Below, piece after piece: positions 22,796 to 33,118 of a stretch of DNA of 64,000 nucleotides. The position numbers and the translations under genes are program-made. This DNA is from Coenobita brevimanus (Eukaryota; Arthropoda; Malacostraca; Decapoda; Coenobitidae). Under the pieces are notes generated by a model, which was not told where the DNA came from, did no database searches, and was given only the letters and a program-made list of their open reading frames with translations. Within the stretch, counting starts at the first letter, position 1. Each line of letters begins with the position of its first letter. The stretch covers positions 20,587,637 through 20,651,636 of the forward strand of contig CM064670.1 in NCBI GenBank assembly GCA_032717465.1, given 5' to 3'.

Positions 22796-23297
22796 GTTAC
22801 GTCCTCACCCCACACTGCCACAGCTCCAATAGTAGTAGTTCAGTACAGGAAAGACGTTGCCCAGTGAGTTGTTCTTCTTATGGTCAGCCTTGAGGTATAC
22901 AGCACACAAGATCAGCTGAGGTGAAAATAAACATTGGCTTCTTAAAGTTCAGTCTTTGTTTTCTAAATGGTAACACCTAATACCTTCCAACTTCACTATT
23001 CTCACAAGCACATTACTAATTACAGTTACACTTAATGCGTTACACCACAGATATTACACTTAATGCCTGAAAAGACTTCACTGTCTTCTGAAGTACCAAT
23101 GATACAGAAACCTCAATAACACTTCACTGTTTAGAACTGTTTTTACAAGTACCAAAAATATACAGTCGACTGTCACTTCACTGACACTGCACTACACTCA
23201 AACTGAACCAAAACTAACTGAACTCAAAATAGTCGCTGCCCCTTCCTTATATAAGGTTGCATTATTCGAGAAACGCTTACATTCTACGAGAACAACA
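22796..23297 (-). repeat. Element B copy 4 LTR
   Basis: A minus-strand LTR beginning TGTTGT at 23297. The end toward gag has lost two bases (GTAAC then TGGTGTCAGG), so the LTR and PBS are directly fused. Confidence 0.62.
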
Positions 23298-23448
23298 GTT
23301 GCCGACTCGGAGATACCAAAACATGCAAGAGTTTTCTTACATTACATAAAGCTCTAAATAATTAACCATACGAACTTAAATCACATAATTTAATAAGCAA
23401 TCACTCAAGTAAAACATTATAAAGAAAAAGAGCACAAAAATTAATGTA
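23298..23448. other. Spacer between element B copy 4 and element C
   Basis: Counterpart of 8742-8892. AT-rich with no coding signal. Confidence 0.5.
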
Positions 23449-24696
23449 CAGTCATCAGCGTAAATTCGCTGCGTCTACTAATGTGATCCGAGTTATTCTG
23501 TCTTGCTACAGTGTAAAGGGATAAGTTGCCACATAGACTTTTTTACACTTTAACAGGTTTTTCAAATGTGGTGATAGAGACTGCCTAGAGTACAATTTTC
23601 TGTATACCGTAATTGATTAGTGTAAAAAACTGCAAGAGTTGACAGTGTTATGGAACGACGTATGAGCGTAATACTCAGGTATTCATTATAATCGTGTCTA
23701 AGCTCCCTTCCCCTCTTGCCCCATAATCCTCCTGATATTCCCCCCACCCCTCCCTCTCCCTCCTGTCCCTCACTCACTTTCATGCCTCTCCAATGTCTCC
23801 TCTCCCCACCCTCTCTATCTTCATTCATTTATGCAGGGCACTAACCTGATTGGCGCATCGCAATTTTCTCCTGACTGTTTTCTAAACCAAGTCTACTATA
23901 TTCCCAGTTGCTTGCAGTACTACCAACTATATCCAAGGTTTATTATCAGTATTCCTTCCTGTTCTAGTCCCATTCTTACCCTCCTCGTCTCCTTCCCACT
24001 TCTCTCCAGTTGTCTTTCTGTTCTCCACCCTTTGTCACTACCAACAGCCGGAAGATACAGGAACATTGAGGTCTCGTTCTTGTGATGAATTCCTTGCTAG
24101 TATTTGTTTGAGTGAGCCTATTATATCAGTAGACCAAATTAAACCAACATTTGTGCCCACTCCTCCCACTTCTCGCCCTCTCTATTCCCTAGGAAAATGT
24201 TCCCACTCTCCTCACACTGTTCACTGAATCACGAAGCAGTATCAGAAACACTAAAGTTTCGAACTGCTACTTCATGTTTGGAGTAACGAGTGGGAGAAAG
24301 AGACTGTTGCATAACATGAAACTCTCGAATGTTGGGGAGCAAAAAGGTTTCAGGAATAGACAAGAAATAGAGAAGAATGCGGTTTATTACGCAGATTAGC
24401 GTTGTGGGTGATATAAGGTAGAGAGGGCGGAGAAAGAGAGGGGTGGAGATGAAGGATAACCGGAGAGGGAAGGAGGAGGGGAGGGAGGGGAGGTACAAGG
24501 GATGGATACGAGGAAGAGAACAGAAGTTTCACCATTCGACAGCATTCATCTCTCGTCTTTTGCACATTTTTACGATATTCAGGTGATTTATAAAACTAAT
24601 TTTTACAAACACGCCTGTCTGCCCACTACTTCCCATACACCGTTGCCAGACCAATCGACCCACATCACATGAGCAGGCTTGCAGCGAATTTGTGCT
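23449..24696. mobile_element. Element C copy 2 (right end truncated)
   Basis: The left terminal repeat CAGTCATCAGCGTAAATTCG is intact after TA. The right terminal repeat stops at TTGTGCT because a deletion joins it to downstream spacer. The body is the same pyrimidine-rich non-coding sequence as at 8893-10231. Confidence 0.62.
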
Positions 24697-24719
24697 ACCT
24701 AACCGGTAAATCTTGTTCC

Positions 24720-25004
<285 letters not shown>

Positions 25005-25819
25005 TGTTACATAGTTTATGATTTCATCATCCTTTGTATAATTCTAACGTACAGTATGCTGCATGTTTGATCACGATTCGCCTCGTGGCTACCATATTGA
25101 CCAATTTTGCGTGTTCTACATCACTCCTCCCTTCTCCCACTTAGAGTAAGTCGTTCTTTCTGTTGTTCAGAGCAGGACTGTCAACTCTTCCTCCCCTGTG
25201 CCTTCATTTCCGCGTCCTTCTTGGAAGTTGAATCAAGCTCTGCCGGCCCCCTATATAATGAGCTCAGTCTCTGCATTAGTTGCCACATAGATCTACTCCT
25301 CATTTTGTTCACATCTCTGTCCTCCTCTGTATAGTGTATTATTATTTTTGTAAGTGCTCAGCAAGTCTCCAGCCATCTAACTGCTTTATAATTTGAATAT
25401 ATGTGTTATTACCATTTTTCTTGCACTGTATAGCCTGAGGCGTTAATTCGCAGGCTTGGTAAGGTTTTTGTGATTCATGTAAAGATTTTACTGTCAGCCA
25501 AAATTAATAATATTTTGTATCTGTAATTAATATTATATCTTACTTTAACTGAGCATTATTCGGTTCTCTCATTTTTCAGGGCTGACACATATATATGTTC
25601 TTGCTAATTTCGCGTGAAAAAAGGCTAATGCAGTTAACCATATATGTTTCATGTTTTACATTATCCTTATTGGTCCTGAATGTTTAGTAGTTAGTTTCAG
25701 CATTAATCTATAACGTAATTTTACTTAAATCTTTTGTTTTGAACTTGGAACTTTGCGGGACAGTATTGATTTTAGTATTCTCACTTGAAGTGTTCATTGT
25801 CTCTCTGTGTTCCGTAACA
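25005..25819 (+). repeat. Element A copy 3 5' LTR
   Basis: An 815-bp LTR, TGTTACATAGTTTATG to TCCGTAACA. It carries the TATATAA box and ends 6 bases before the TGGCG of the presumed PBS. Confidence 0.88.
25248..25275 (+). promoter_or_regulatory. Element A LTR TATA-box region
   Basis: CCCTATATAATGAGCTCAGT is conserved in the LTRs at 13878, 25005, 30521, 43509 and 59482 and deleted in those at 5989 and 20562. A TATA box is the likely meaning. The nearby TCAGT is too close (about 13 bases) to be its usual initiator. Confidence 0.5.
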
Positions 25820-25825
25820 CAAATT

Positions 25826-25842
25826 TGGCGATCTCTTATCAG
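25826..25842 (+). other. Element A primer binding site (presumed)
   Basis: TGGCGATCTCTTATC lies just inside the 5' LTR. The same place in copy 4 (44367) reads TGGCGACCTC. TGG at this spacing fits pairing with a tRNA 3' CCA end. The tRNA cannot be named from this alone. Confidence 0.5.
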
Positions 25843-25901
25843 GATATTCAGGATATTATCATAAGGATATTGCTTGATATTTTGTGAATGATTTATTCAT
25901 G

Positions 25902-26496
25902 ATGTCTACTATTACTACTATTGATGAAGCCAAAGATTTTTTGTCAAATGTGCCAACAGTGTGTATGTAGCAAACAGAACAAAGAATGAAAAGCTTCTTG
26001 CTCAACATTTGGGAATTGCTGTTCTCTCTAATCATTCTTAAGATCAAATTGTTGACATGATTAATAAAAGCTTTTTTAATGTAACTTCCAGTGGAGCAAA
26101 CGTAGATTGAAATAGCTGTTACAACTAGCCCTGGAGGAGACTCGTGCTAAGGAAGCTGAGTTTCAGGCTCGTATTCAGTAGGCACAGGCACAGGCACAGG
26201 CACAAATTGACCTTGTTAGGATTCAGGCAGACCATGAGTATCGCATGATACAAGGTGGAACTGGATCATCTAGCTCTCATGATTTTCATATGGCTAAAAA
26301 TGTTAAACTTGTCCCTCGTTTTAATGAATCTGATTTAACAAAGTATTTTCAGTTGTTTGAGAGGGTACCTACAGGTTTTAATTGGCCCAAAAAGGTTTAG
26401 CCAGTACTCCTTCAGAGTGTTCTCACCAGTAAAGCTCAAGTAACTTATGCATCTTTGCCTCAGGATTAATCTGATAATTATGATGTAGTTAAGAGC
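25902..26496 (+). pseudogene. Element A copy 3 gag N-terminal part, frameshifted
   Basis: The ATG at 25902 begins MSTITTIDEAKDFLSNV, matching the open gag start of copy 4 (44445). Frame changes and stops follow within 30 codons (near 25950-26000), and more occur near 26100, 26180, 26400 and 26467. It contains a segment expected to match the SAP-like motif of copy 4 (LLAQHLGIAVLS here). The short repeat CAGGCACAGGCACAGGCACA near 26185 is an expansion not found in copy 4. Confidence 0.7.
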
Positions 26497-28488
26497 TTGA
26501 TTCTTAAGGCCTATGAGCTTGGTCCTGAAGCTTATAGAGAAAAATTTAGGACAACTTATAAGCAAGATAAGCAATCCCATGTTGAGTATGCAAAAATCAA
26601 AGAAGATCTGTTAGAGCAGTGGTTAAATTCTAAGAATGTGGATTCTGATTTTGGTAAATTTAAGCAGATGATTTTGCTGGAGGATTTCAAAAGGTGTATT
26701 AGTAAAGATGTAAGCCTATTCCTTGGTGAGAAAAGAATAGATAATTTGTCTGATGCTGCAGTTTTAGCTGATGAGTATGTTCTCACTCACAAGAGATACT
26801 CTAAAGAAAAAGGGAAAGCTGAGAGTAAGTACGTTGCCTCTACTCAGAGTACAGGTAACAGGAAAGAGAATAAGGATGATGTTTCTCAGGATGTAAATAC
26901 CAGCTTCACCTCTAGATTTCAGAAAAGTAAATGTACTTATTGTAGTAAGCTTGGTCATACTACGGAGAAATGTTTCAGGAGACAGCGTGATGTGAACAAA
27001 AAGGAGTCTTTAAATATTCAGTCAAATGATCTAGTGTCCACTCTTGAGAGTTCCCAGAATTCTTTAACTGAGTTAACTGAACCTGCTTTGAGGGGTAACT
27101 TAAATTCTCAGGATGGAGCTCCTCTTTTGAGCAGTAACGTGGGTGACACTCTCAAGAGTTCATGTGCTAATTTCCTGTCTGATGGTTTTGTCAGTCCTCT
27201 GGACAGTAATGACAGGAAATCAGTTCAAATATATGGTGATACAGGTGCTTGCCAATCCCTTATGCTGACCAGTGTTCAAGGCTCTAATGTTAATTCCTCT
27301 GATGAAACTGTAATCTTACAAGGTGTAGGGAATAATTACTTCTCTGTCACTCTGTGCAGAGTGAATTTAGAGTCTGGTTTTGTTAATGGTTCTGTTATGG
27401 TTGGGTTGGTTGAGACACTCCCAATGTCAGGTGTAACTTTCTTACTTGGAAATGATATTGGTGGAAGTCAGGTGTGTCCAGCTCCTCAGTTGTCTGGTGA
27501 GCCAGTGGCTGCGTCCCAGGATTGTGATGTCCCTGATGTGTTCCCTGCATGTGCTGTCACTAGGGCTAAGTCTAAAGTTACTGGTGATTTAGAGGATAAT
27601 GATGATGATGTTATCCTAGCTGACACTTTTCTTGCTAATTTGGACCACTCACCAGATGAGGCTGTACCCCGTAGTGTTGATAATTTGTCTCGTCAAGAGT
27701 TGGTTGAGTTGCAGGTTGCTGACCCTGAGTTGAAAGGTCTAGCTAACTCAGCTTACAGTGAAGAAGAGTCAGCCGGTGCTTCTACTTGTTATTATGTAAA
27801 GTCAGGAGTACTTATGAGGAAGTGGAGACCCCCAACAGCATCAGACGACTGTGAATGGGAGGTTGTACATCAAGTTGTCATCCCTCGTGTTTGTAGGCAG
27901 GATATCATTAGAGTGGCTCATGATTCCGGCTTGGCACGACACCTTGGAGTGAGGAAGACTGTGGCACGCATTTTGAAACACTTCTACTGGCCAGGTATCT
28001 TCAGGGATGATTCCTGGTATTGTAAGTCTTGTCACACCTGTCAAGTTGTGGGGAAGTGTAATCAGACCGAAAAGGTTGCACCTCTAGTTCCCATTCCCCC
28101 TTTTGAGGCGCCTTTCACCCGTGTGTTGGTGGATATTGTGGGCCCTCTTCCTAAGACTTCTTCAGGATTTTCTTATGTGTTGACCCTGATTGATTTGGCT
28201 ACTCGTTATCCTGAAGCCATTCCACTTAGAAATATCTCAGCAAAGAACGTGGTTAAGGAAATGCTAGGGTTCTTCACAAAGTTTGGTCTGCCCAAGGAGG
28301 TACAGTCAGACCGGGGAAGTAATTTCATGTCGAATGTTTTCAAGCAGTCTCTGAAAGAGTTGAGCATCACCCAGATCACGTCTTCAGCTTACCATCCCCA
28401 GATCCAAGGAGCGTTGGAGAGATATCATCAAACACTCAAATCGATGCTCAGGATAATACTGTTTGGAACATCAGAAAGACTGGGATAA
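26497..28488 (+). CDS. Element A copy 3 gag(CA-NC)-protease-integrase
   Basis: A 663-codon open frame. Residues about 15-100 form a SCAN-like capsid C-terminal domain (EDLLEQWL, ILLEDFKRC, LSDAAVLADEYVLTHK). Residues 146-159 are a CCHC knuckle, and 248-251 (DTGA) plus 316-323 (LLGNDIGG) are retropepsin. The integrase zinc domain uses H475, H482, C512 and C515. The core Asp-Asp-Glu are D546, D605 and E641, giving the classic D,D-35-E spacing. The ATG used here is internal, because the true start is the damaged upstream gag. The frame ends shortly after the catalytic Glu because of one extra base near 28453. It encodes the particle proteins, the processing protease and the enzyme that inserts element cDNA. 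Confidence 0.87.
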   Translation: MILKAYELGPEAYREKFRTTYKQDKQSHVEYAKIKEDLLEQWLNSKNVDSDFGKFKQMILLEDFKRCISKDVSLFLGEKRIDNLSDAAVLADEYVLTHKRYSKEKGKAESKYVASTQSTGNRKENKDDVSQDVNTSFTSRFQKSKCTYCSKLGHTTEKCFRRQRDVNKKESLNIQSNDLVSTLESSQNSLTELTEPALRGNLNSQDGAPLLSSNVGDTLKSSCANFLSDGFVSPLDSNDRKSVQIYGDTGACQSLMLTSVQGSNVNSSDETVILQGVGNNYFSVTLCRVNLESGFVNGSVMVGLVETLPMSGVTFLLGNDIGGSQVCPAPQLSGEPVAASQDCDVPDVFPACAVTRAKSKVTGDLEDNDDDVILADTFLANLDHSPDEAVPRSVDNLSRQELVELQVADPELKGLANSAYSEEESAGASTCYYVKSGVLMRKWRPPTASDDCEWEVVHQVVIPRVCRQDIIRVAHDSGLARHLGVRKTVARILKHFYWPGIFRDDSWYCKSCHTCQVVGKCNQTEKVAPLVPIPPFEAPFTRVLVDIVGPLPKTSSGFSYVLTLIDLATRYPEAIPLRNISAKNVVKEMLGFFTKFGLPKEVQSDRGSNFMSNVFKQSLKELSITQITSSAYHPQIQGALERYHQTLKSMLRIILFGTSERLG

Positions 28489-30460
28489 AGGTCTTCCATT
28501 CGTTGTTTTTGCCGCAAGAGAATCTCCAAATGAATCACTGGGCTTCTCACCTTTTGAACTACTGTTTGGCCATGAAGTAAGAGGACCCCTTAAGCTACTC
28601 AAGGAATGCTGGCTGTCGGAGGAAGATGACGTCAACCTGCTGGAGTATGTGATGAAGTTCAAAGAACGGCTGTCCACTGCTTTACAGCTGGCGAGAGAGA
28701 ATTTAGGAGCTGCTCAGGAGAAGATGAAGACTTGGTATGATAAGAAGTCCAGGTTACGCCACTTTCAGCCAGGAGATCAGGTTTTGATTCTGCTACCAGT
28801 TCATGGGCAACCTCTTCAAGCCAAGTTTAGTGGCCCTTATTTCGTGGAGAAGAAACTCAGTGATGTCAGCTATGTCATCGCCACACCAGATCGTAGAAAG
28901 AGCAAGCAACTATGTCACATCAACATGCTAAAGTTATATCACAGGCGGGACGAAAATAATCCAGTCTGCACTGTAGCTGTTCCACCCGAGTCTGCAAGTG
29001 AAGCTCACCCATGCAGTATGAGCCTGAGTGATAGTTTGGGGAAGAATCCTGATATCATGAATGATCTCCAGACTAAGCTTTCTCATCTACCACCCAAGGA
29101 AAGGCAGGAGTTTTCGGCATTACTGCAGGAGTATCCGCAAGTGTTCCGTGCCACTCCAGGAAGAACCACTGTGTTGATGCATGATGTCGATGTTGGAGAC
29201 GCAAAGCCAATTAAATTGCCTCCTTACCGTGTGAACCCAGTGAAAGTTCCTCTCATCCAGAAGGAGCTTTGCTACCTTTTGGACCAGAAGATGATTGAGC
29301 CCTGTCAGAGCGAGTGGAGTTCTCCTGTCACTCTAGTCCCTAAGCCAGGTGGGTCACAGAGGCTTTGCATCGACTACAGACGTGTTAATCAGATAACCAA
29401 AACAGACACTTACCCTCTCCCTCGTGTGGAAGATTGCATAGACAAGATCGGAAAGGCTAGGTACATAAGTAAGTTTGATTTGTTAAAGGGATACTGGCAA
29501 GTGCCTATGACTGAACGTGCTAGGGAGATCTCATGTTTTGTAACACTAGGAAAGGCTTTTGCATGTTCTGTAATGCCGTATGGTATGAAGAATGCACCAG
29601 CCACATTTCAGAAGCTCATGAATGTTGTAACAGAGGGTTTGGCAGGGTGTGTTGTTTATATTGATGATGTATTAATCTTCAGTGACAACTGGAAAGATCA
29701 CCTATGCCATGTCAGTAAATTTCTTGACCGTTTAGTTCATGCTAATCTTGTAGCTAATTTATCAAAGTGTGAGTTTGGTCAAGCTAAAGTTCAGTACCTT
29801 GGGTATGTAATTGGTGATGGACATGTTGCACCACCAGGAGCTAAGGTTCAGGTTATAAGTGATCTTCCCAGACCTAAAAGTAGGAAAGAGCTACAAAGAT
29901 TTTTGGGAATGGTAGGTTATTACAGGAGATTTGTTCTTAACTTTTCTATTCTTGTATCACCACTTACAGACCTACTGAAAAAGGGAGTTGAATTTGTCTG
30001 GACCGATAACTGTGAATCCTCTTTCAACAAACTTAAAGCTATTCTATTAAGTCAGCCAGTGCTCGCTACTCCAAATTTTGCTAAGCCTTTTAAGATGGCT
30101 GTTGATGCAAGTGATACAGGAGCTGGGGCTGTTTTGCTGCAAGAGGATGATCAGGGTATTGAACACCCTGTATCTTATTACAGTAAGAAGTTCACTCCAC
30201 CTCAAAAGAACTACTCAACTATTGAGAAAGAGCTTTTGGCCTTGATTTTGGGTTTACAGCATTTTTCATTTTATTTGTGTTCTGGTTTTGACCCCATAGT
30301 CATTTATACCGATCATAACCCACTGAAATTCCTTAGTAAGTTTAAAGATAAAAATCAGAGATTGACAAGATGGAGTCTACTTCTTCAGGAGTATTCATTA
30401 GACATACAACATGTCAAGGGGAAAGAAAATGTTATTGCAGATTGCTTATCTAGACTTTAG
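28463..30460 (+). CDS. Element A copy 3 integrase C-terminus, reverse transcriptase, RNase H
   Basis: A 665-codon frame overlapping the previous one out of frame by 26 bases. Residues 1-60 complete the integrase core (FAARESPNESLGFSPFELLFGHEV), and 116-160 hold the GPY/F module (FSGPYFVEK, HINMLKLY). RT spans about 250-490 with SSPVTLVPKPGG, CIDYRRVNQ, FDLLKGYWQV, MPYGMKNAPATFQ and catalytic YIDD at 399-402. RNase H spans about 540-665 with D548, E590, D617 and D660. The frame ends TAG, 60 bases before the polypurine tract, with no env. RT and RNase H copy element RNA into DNA. All catalytic residues are present, so only the frame change and the broken gag start make this copy defective. Confidence 0.9.
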   Translation: MEHQKDWDKGLPFVVFAARESPNESLGFSPFELLFGHEVRGPLKLLKECWLSEEDDVNLLEYVMKFKERLSTALQLARENLGAAQEKMKTWYDKKSRLRHFQPGDQVLILLPVHGQPLQAKFSGPYFVEKKLSDVSYVIATPDRRKSKQLCHINMLKLYHRRDENNPVCTVAVPPESASEAHPCSMSLSDSLGKNPDIMNDLQTKLSHLPPKERQEFSALLQEYPQVFRATPGRTTVLMHDVDVGDAKPIKLPPYRVNPVKVPLIQKELCYLLDQKMIEPCQSEWSSPVTLVPKPGGSQRLCIDYRRVNQITKTDTYPLPRVEDCIDKIGKARYISKFDLLKGYWQVPMTERAREISCFVTLGKAFACSVMPYGMKNAPATFQKLMNVVTEGLAGCVVYIDDVLIFSDNWKDHLCHVSKFLDRLVHANLVANLSKCEFGQAKVQYLGYVIGDGHVAPPGAKVQVISDLPRPKSRKELQRFLGMVGYYRRFVLNFSILVSPLTDLLKKGVEFVWTDNCESSFNKLKAILLSQPVLATPNFAKPFKMAVDASDTGAGAVLLQEDDQGIEHPVSYYSKKFTPPQKNYSTIEKELLALILGLQHFSFYLCSGFDPIVIYTDHNPLKFLSKFKDKNQRLTRWSLLLQEYSLDIQHVKGKENVIADCLSRL

Positions 30461-30510
30461 ACAGATTGTTTTAGAGTAATAAGAAATTTCCTTTGTAAAT
30501 TTCTTTTTCT

Positions 30511-30520
30511 TTTGGGGAGG
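30511..30520 (+). other. Element A polypurine tract
   Basis: TTTGGGGAGG immediately precedes the 3' LTR start TGTTAC. The same tract precedes the LTRs at 5989, 20562 and 50849. It primes plus-strand DNA synthesis in LTR elements. Confidence 0.75.
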
Positions 30521-31307
30521 TGTTACATAGCCTATGATTTCATCATCCTTTGTGTAATTTTAACGCACAGTTGCTGCATGTTTGATCACGAGCGTGTTCT
30601 GCCTCAGTCCCCCCCTTCTACCGTTATAGTAGAGTAAGTCGTTCTCTCTGTTATACTTTGCGGGATTTTCAGCTCTCTGTCCCCATGGCTTCATTTGCGC
30701 GTCCCTCTTACAAGTTGTATCAAGCTCTGCCAGCCCCTATATAATGAGCTCAGTCTCTGCATCATTGCCACTTAGATCTGCTCCTCATTTTGTTCACATC
30801 TCTGTCCTCCCCTGTACAGATATTATTATTGTGAGTGCTCAAGAAATCTCCAAACATCTGGCAGCTGTATGTAATTTGGGTATAACTGTTGTATTTTTTC
30901 TTGTACTGTATAGCATAAGTTTATTTTGTGGGCCTAGTGAAGTTTTTGTAATTCGTGTAGGGTTCTTTATGTCAGTCATTTTTTATAATAGTTTGTATCT
31001 GTAATAATTTATCTGGCATTCACTGAGTATTATCTGGTATCTCATTTTATCAGGGCTGACTTAGATAAATTTACTCTTGCTAATTTCGTGTTAATAGAGG
31101 CTATTGCAGTTAACCATATATTTAACCTGTTTATTTGCCATTACATTATCCTTATGAGTCCTGAATGTTTAGTTGTTAGTTTGTGCATTAAACTTTAACT
31201 TGTAATTTTACCTAACTCTTTTGTTTTGAACCTGGAACTTTACGGGACAGTAGTGACTCTTCGTATTCTCACTTAAAGTGTACATTATCTTTCTCTGTTC
31301 CGTAACA
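30521..31307 (+). repeat. Element A copy 3 3' LTR
   Basis: A 787-bp LTR. It lacks a block present in the 5' LTR after TTTGATCACGA and has a different sequence around 30650 (TTATACTTTGCGGGATTTTC). It ends GTAACA and is followed at once by a non-LTR element. Confidence 0.85.
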
Positions 31308-31309
31308 GT

Positions 31310-33118
31310 GGTCACAGCGGTGGATTTGCAAGTTTGTGCCGTTCTGATGTCCCCTTTATTTCCTTTGAGATTCAGTCGCCCTTTCAAGTTCTAGCCGTAC
31401 AGATGCACGTTGGGAGGTGCTATACCATCTGTTGTCTGTACCTTCCACCTACCGTTCCTGTTATACGTGCTGATCTAGAAACCCTTATCAGCCAACTTCC
31501 ACCCCCTTTCCTACTCCTTGTTGATCTTAATGGCCGCCATCCTTTGTGGAGTGACTCACTTTCAAATCCCCGGGGTGATCTTCTTGCCTCTTTGGTTGGG
31601 GATTTAGATTTGGTTGTCCTAAATGATGGAAGGCAGACCCATTTTCATGTTCAGACTGGCACGTATTCTGTCATTGACCTTACCATCTTCTCCTCTAACT
31701 GTACCCTTGATTTTTCTTGGGAGGTTTTGGATGATCTACATGGTAGTGACCATTATCCTGTAGTGGTCCAGCCTACTTGCTCTGTTCCTGTAGCCCGTCT
31801 GCCACGCTGGTGTCTGGACAGGGCTGATTGGTCTCTCTTTGAGGAACTATGTGTATTTGCCAACAGGGTTACTGATTTTTCAACTATCGATGATGCCGAA
31901 TGTTATTTTACTAAGACCATTTTCTCAGCAGGGGTTCATTCTATCCCACGGACTTCTGGTGTTTTTTCCCGGAGACCTGTGCCATGGTGGAATGATGACT
32001 GCTCCATAGCAAAGGGAACTTACAAAGCAGCTTCTCGTCCGTATTTTGCCAATCGTAATGTTGATTTTCTAAAAATACAGTTTCCCAAAGCTCGCTATAG
32101 ATGGGTCATGAAGAATGCTCGCCGTAACTCGTGGAGGTCGTATGTTTCTACAATTACATCTTCAATTTCAATGTCTGTGGTGTGGAAAAAGGTGCGCAAG
32201 ATTTCTGGTAGGTTCTCGCCCCCCTCCCCTCCGGTGTTGCGCCTTCACGGAGAACTTGTGTCTGCACCAGATGCGGTAGCCTCTGCTTTTGCAGATCAGT
32301 TTTACTCTGTCTCCAAAAAGGATCCTTCTCAGCCATTTGCCACCTTTCGTAGGAATCAGGAGAGGCTGGGTCTTGACTTTCGCTCTCGTGGCGGAGAGCT
32401 GTATAATTTAGATTTCAGCCTCTGTGAGCTACGTGCTGCCCTTTCAGAGTGTCGTGAAACTGCTCCTGGGCCTGACGATATTCCATACGCTATGCTGCGT
32501 CATCTTCCGACTGATTCACTTCAGTTTTTATTGGACCTTTTTAACAGGGTTTGGAGTGAGGGCTCTATTCCGAGGAGTTGGAAGTTGGATATTGTCCTCC
32601 CCTTTCCCAAGCCTGGTAAAGACCATTCCCAAGTCTCCAACTATCGCCCTATCACTTTATCATCATGTGTGTGCAAGCTGTTCGAAAAGATGGTCAATGT
32701 CAGGCTTATGTGGTTTCTGGAGAAGGGTTGCTTTCTCTCTCCGTCGCAAAGTGGTTTCCGTAAATTACGGTGCACTTCAGACAACCTTATCAGGCTTGAG
32801 GCGTCAATCGGTGACGCTTTTGCCTCCAAGCACCATCCAGTGGCTGTGTTTTTTGACCTTGAGAAGGCTTATGACACTGCCTGGCGTCATGGCATCCTCC
32901 AACAACTTCATGCCTTTGGTTTACGTGGTCGCCTGACTGTGTTGCTTGGAGACTTCTTGATTGATCTTGTATTTCGGGTCCGTGTGCCAGGAGGAAGGTG
33001 TCCCCTTTTTGCAGTGGCCATTAATGGTATCATTGACAATGTGCCTGCTGGGGTATCCTCATCCCTTTATGTGGATGACAGCTATATGATTTTCTGGCTC
33101 CCGCATGTCTGCTATTGA
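31310..33118 (+). pseudogene. I-like element: AP endonuclease and reverse transcriptase
   Basis: The frame is open from the truncation (31310). The first ATG, at 31334, is internal. The endonuclease shows LLVDLNGRHPLW (ATG-based residues about 61-72), TYSVIDLTI and SDHYPVVV (138-145), so its N-terminal Asn and Glu motifs are lost. RT includes SWKLDIVLPFPKPGKD, NYRPITLSSCVCKLFEK, SQSGFRKLRCTSDNL, VFFDLEKAYDTAW (first catalytic Asp) and SSLYVDDSYMIF (579-582, catalytic). The QGSVLS.TLF-type motif expected between RVRVPG and FAVAINGI is deleted, so the RT fold is broken even though the frame stays open. It would nick target DNA and copy element RNA. Confidence 0.83.

Larger units (their letters stand above)
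21357..23297 (-). mobile_element. Element B copy 4 (reversed Gypsy deletion derivative)
   Basis: This matches copy 2 by position in the unit but differs from it at more sites than the other B pairs. Its gag is the best preserved of the four. The LTR start at 23297 borders the same spacer as at 8742. Confidence 0.8.
25005..31307 (+). mobile_element. Element A copy 3: full-length Gmr1-like Gypsy LTR retrotransposon
   Basis: A 6.3-kb element with two LTRs, a PBS, gag, a nearly open pol and a polypurine tract. The pol order is protease, integrase, RT, RNase H. The two LTRs are clearly different in the region after TTTGATCACGA, and the flanking bases (TATAC before, GTGGT after) are not a target duplication. 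The ends therefore probably come from different copies by recombination. This copy is the reference used here to judge lesions in the others. Confidence 0.88.

Noticed and set aside
25005..31307. An endogenous retrovirus or env-carrying errantivirus
   Set aside because: Only 60 bases separate the RNase H stop from the polypurine tract, and no third open frame exists, so it is an LTR retrotransposon without env.
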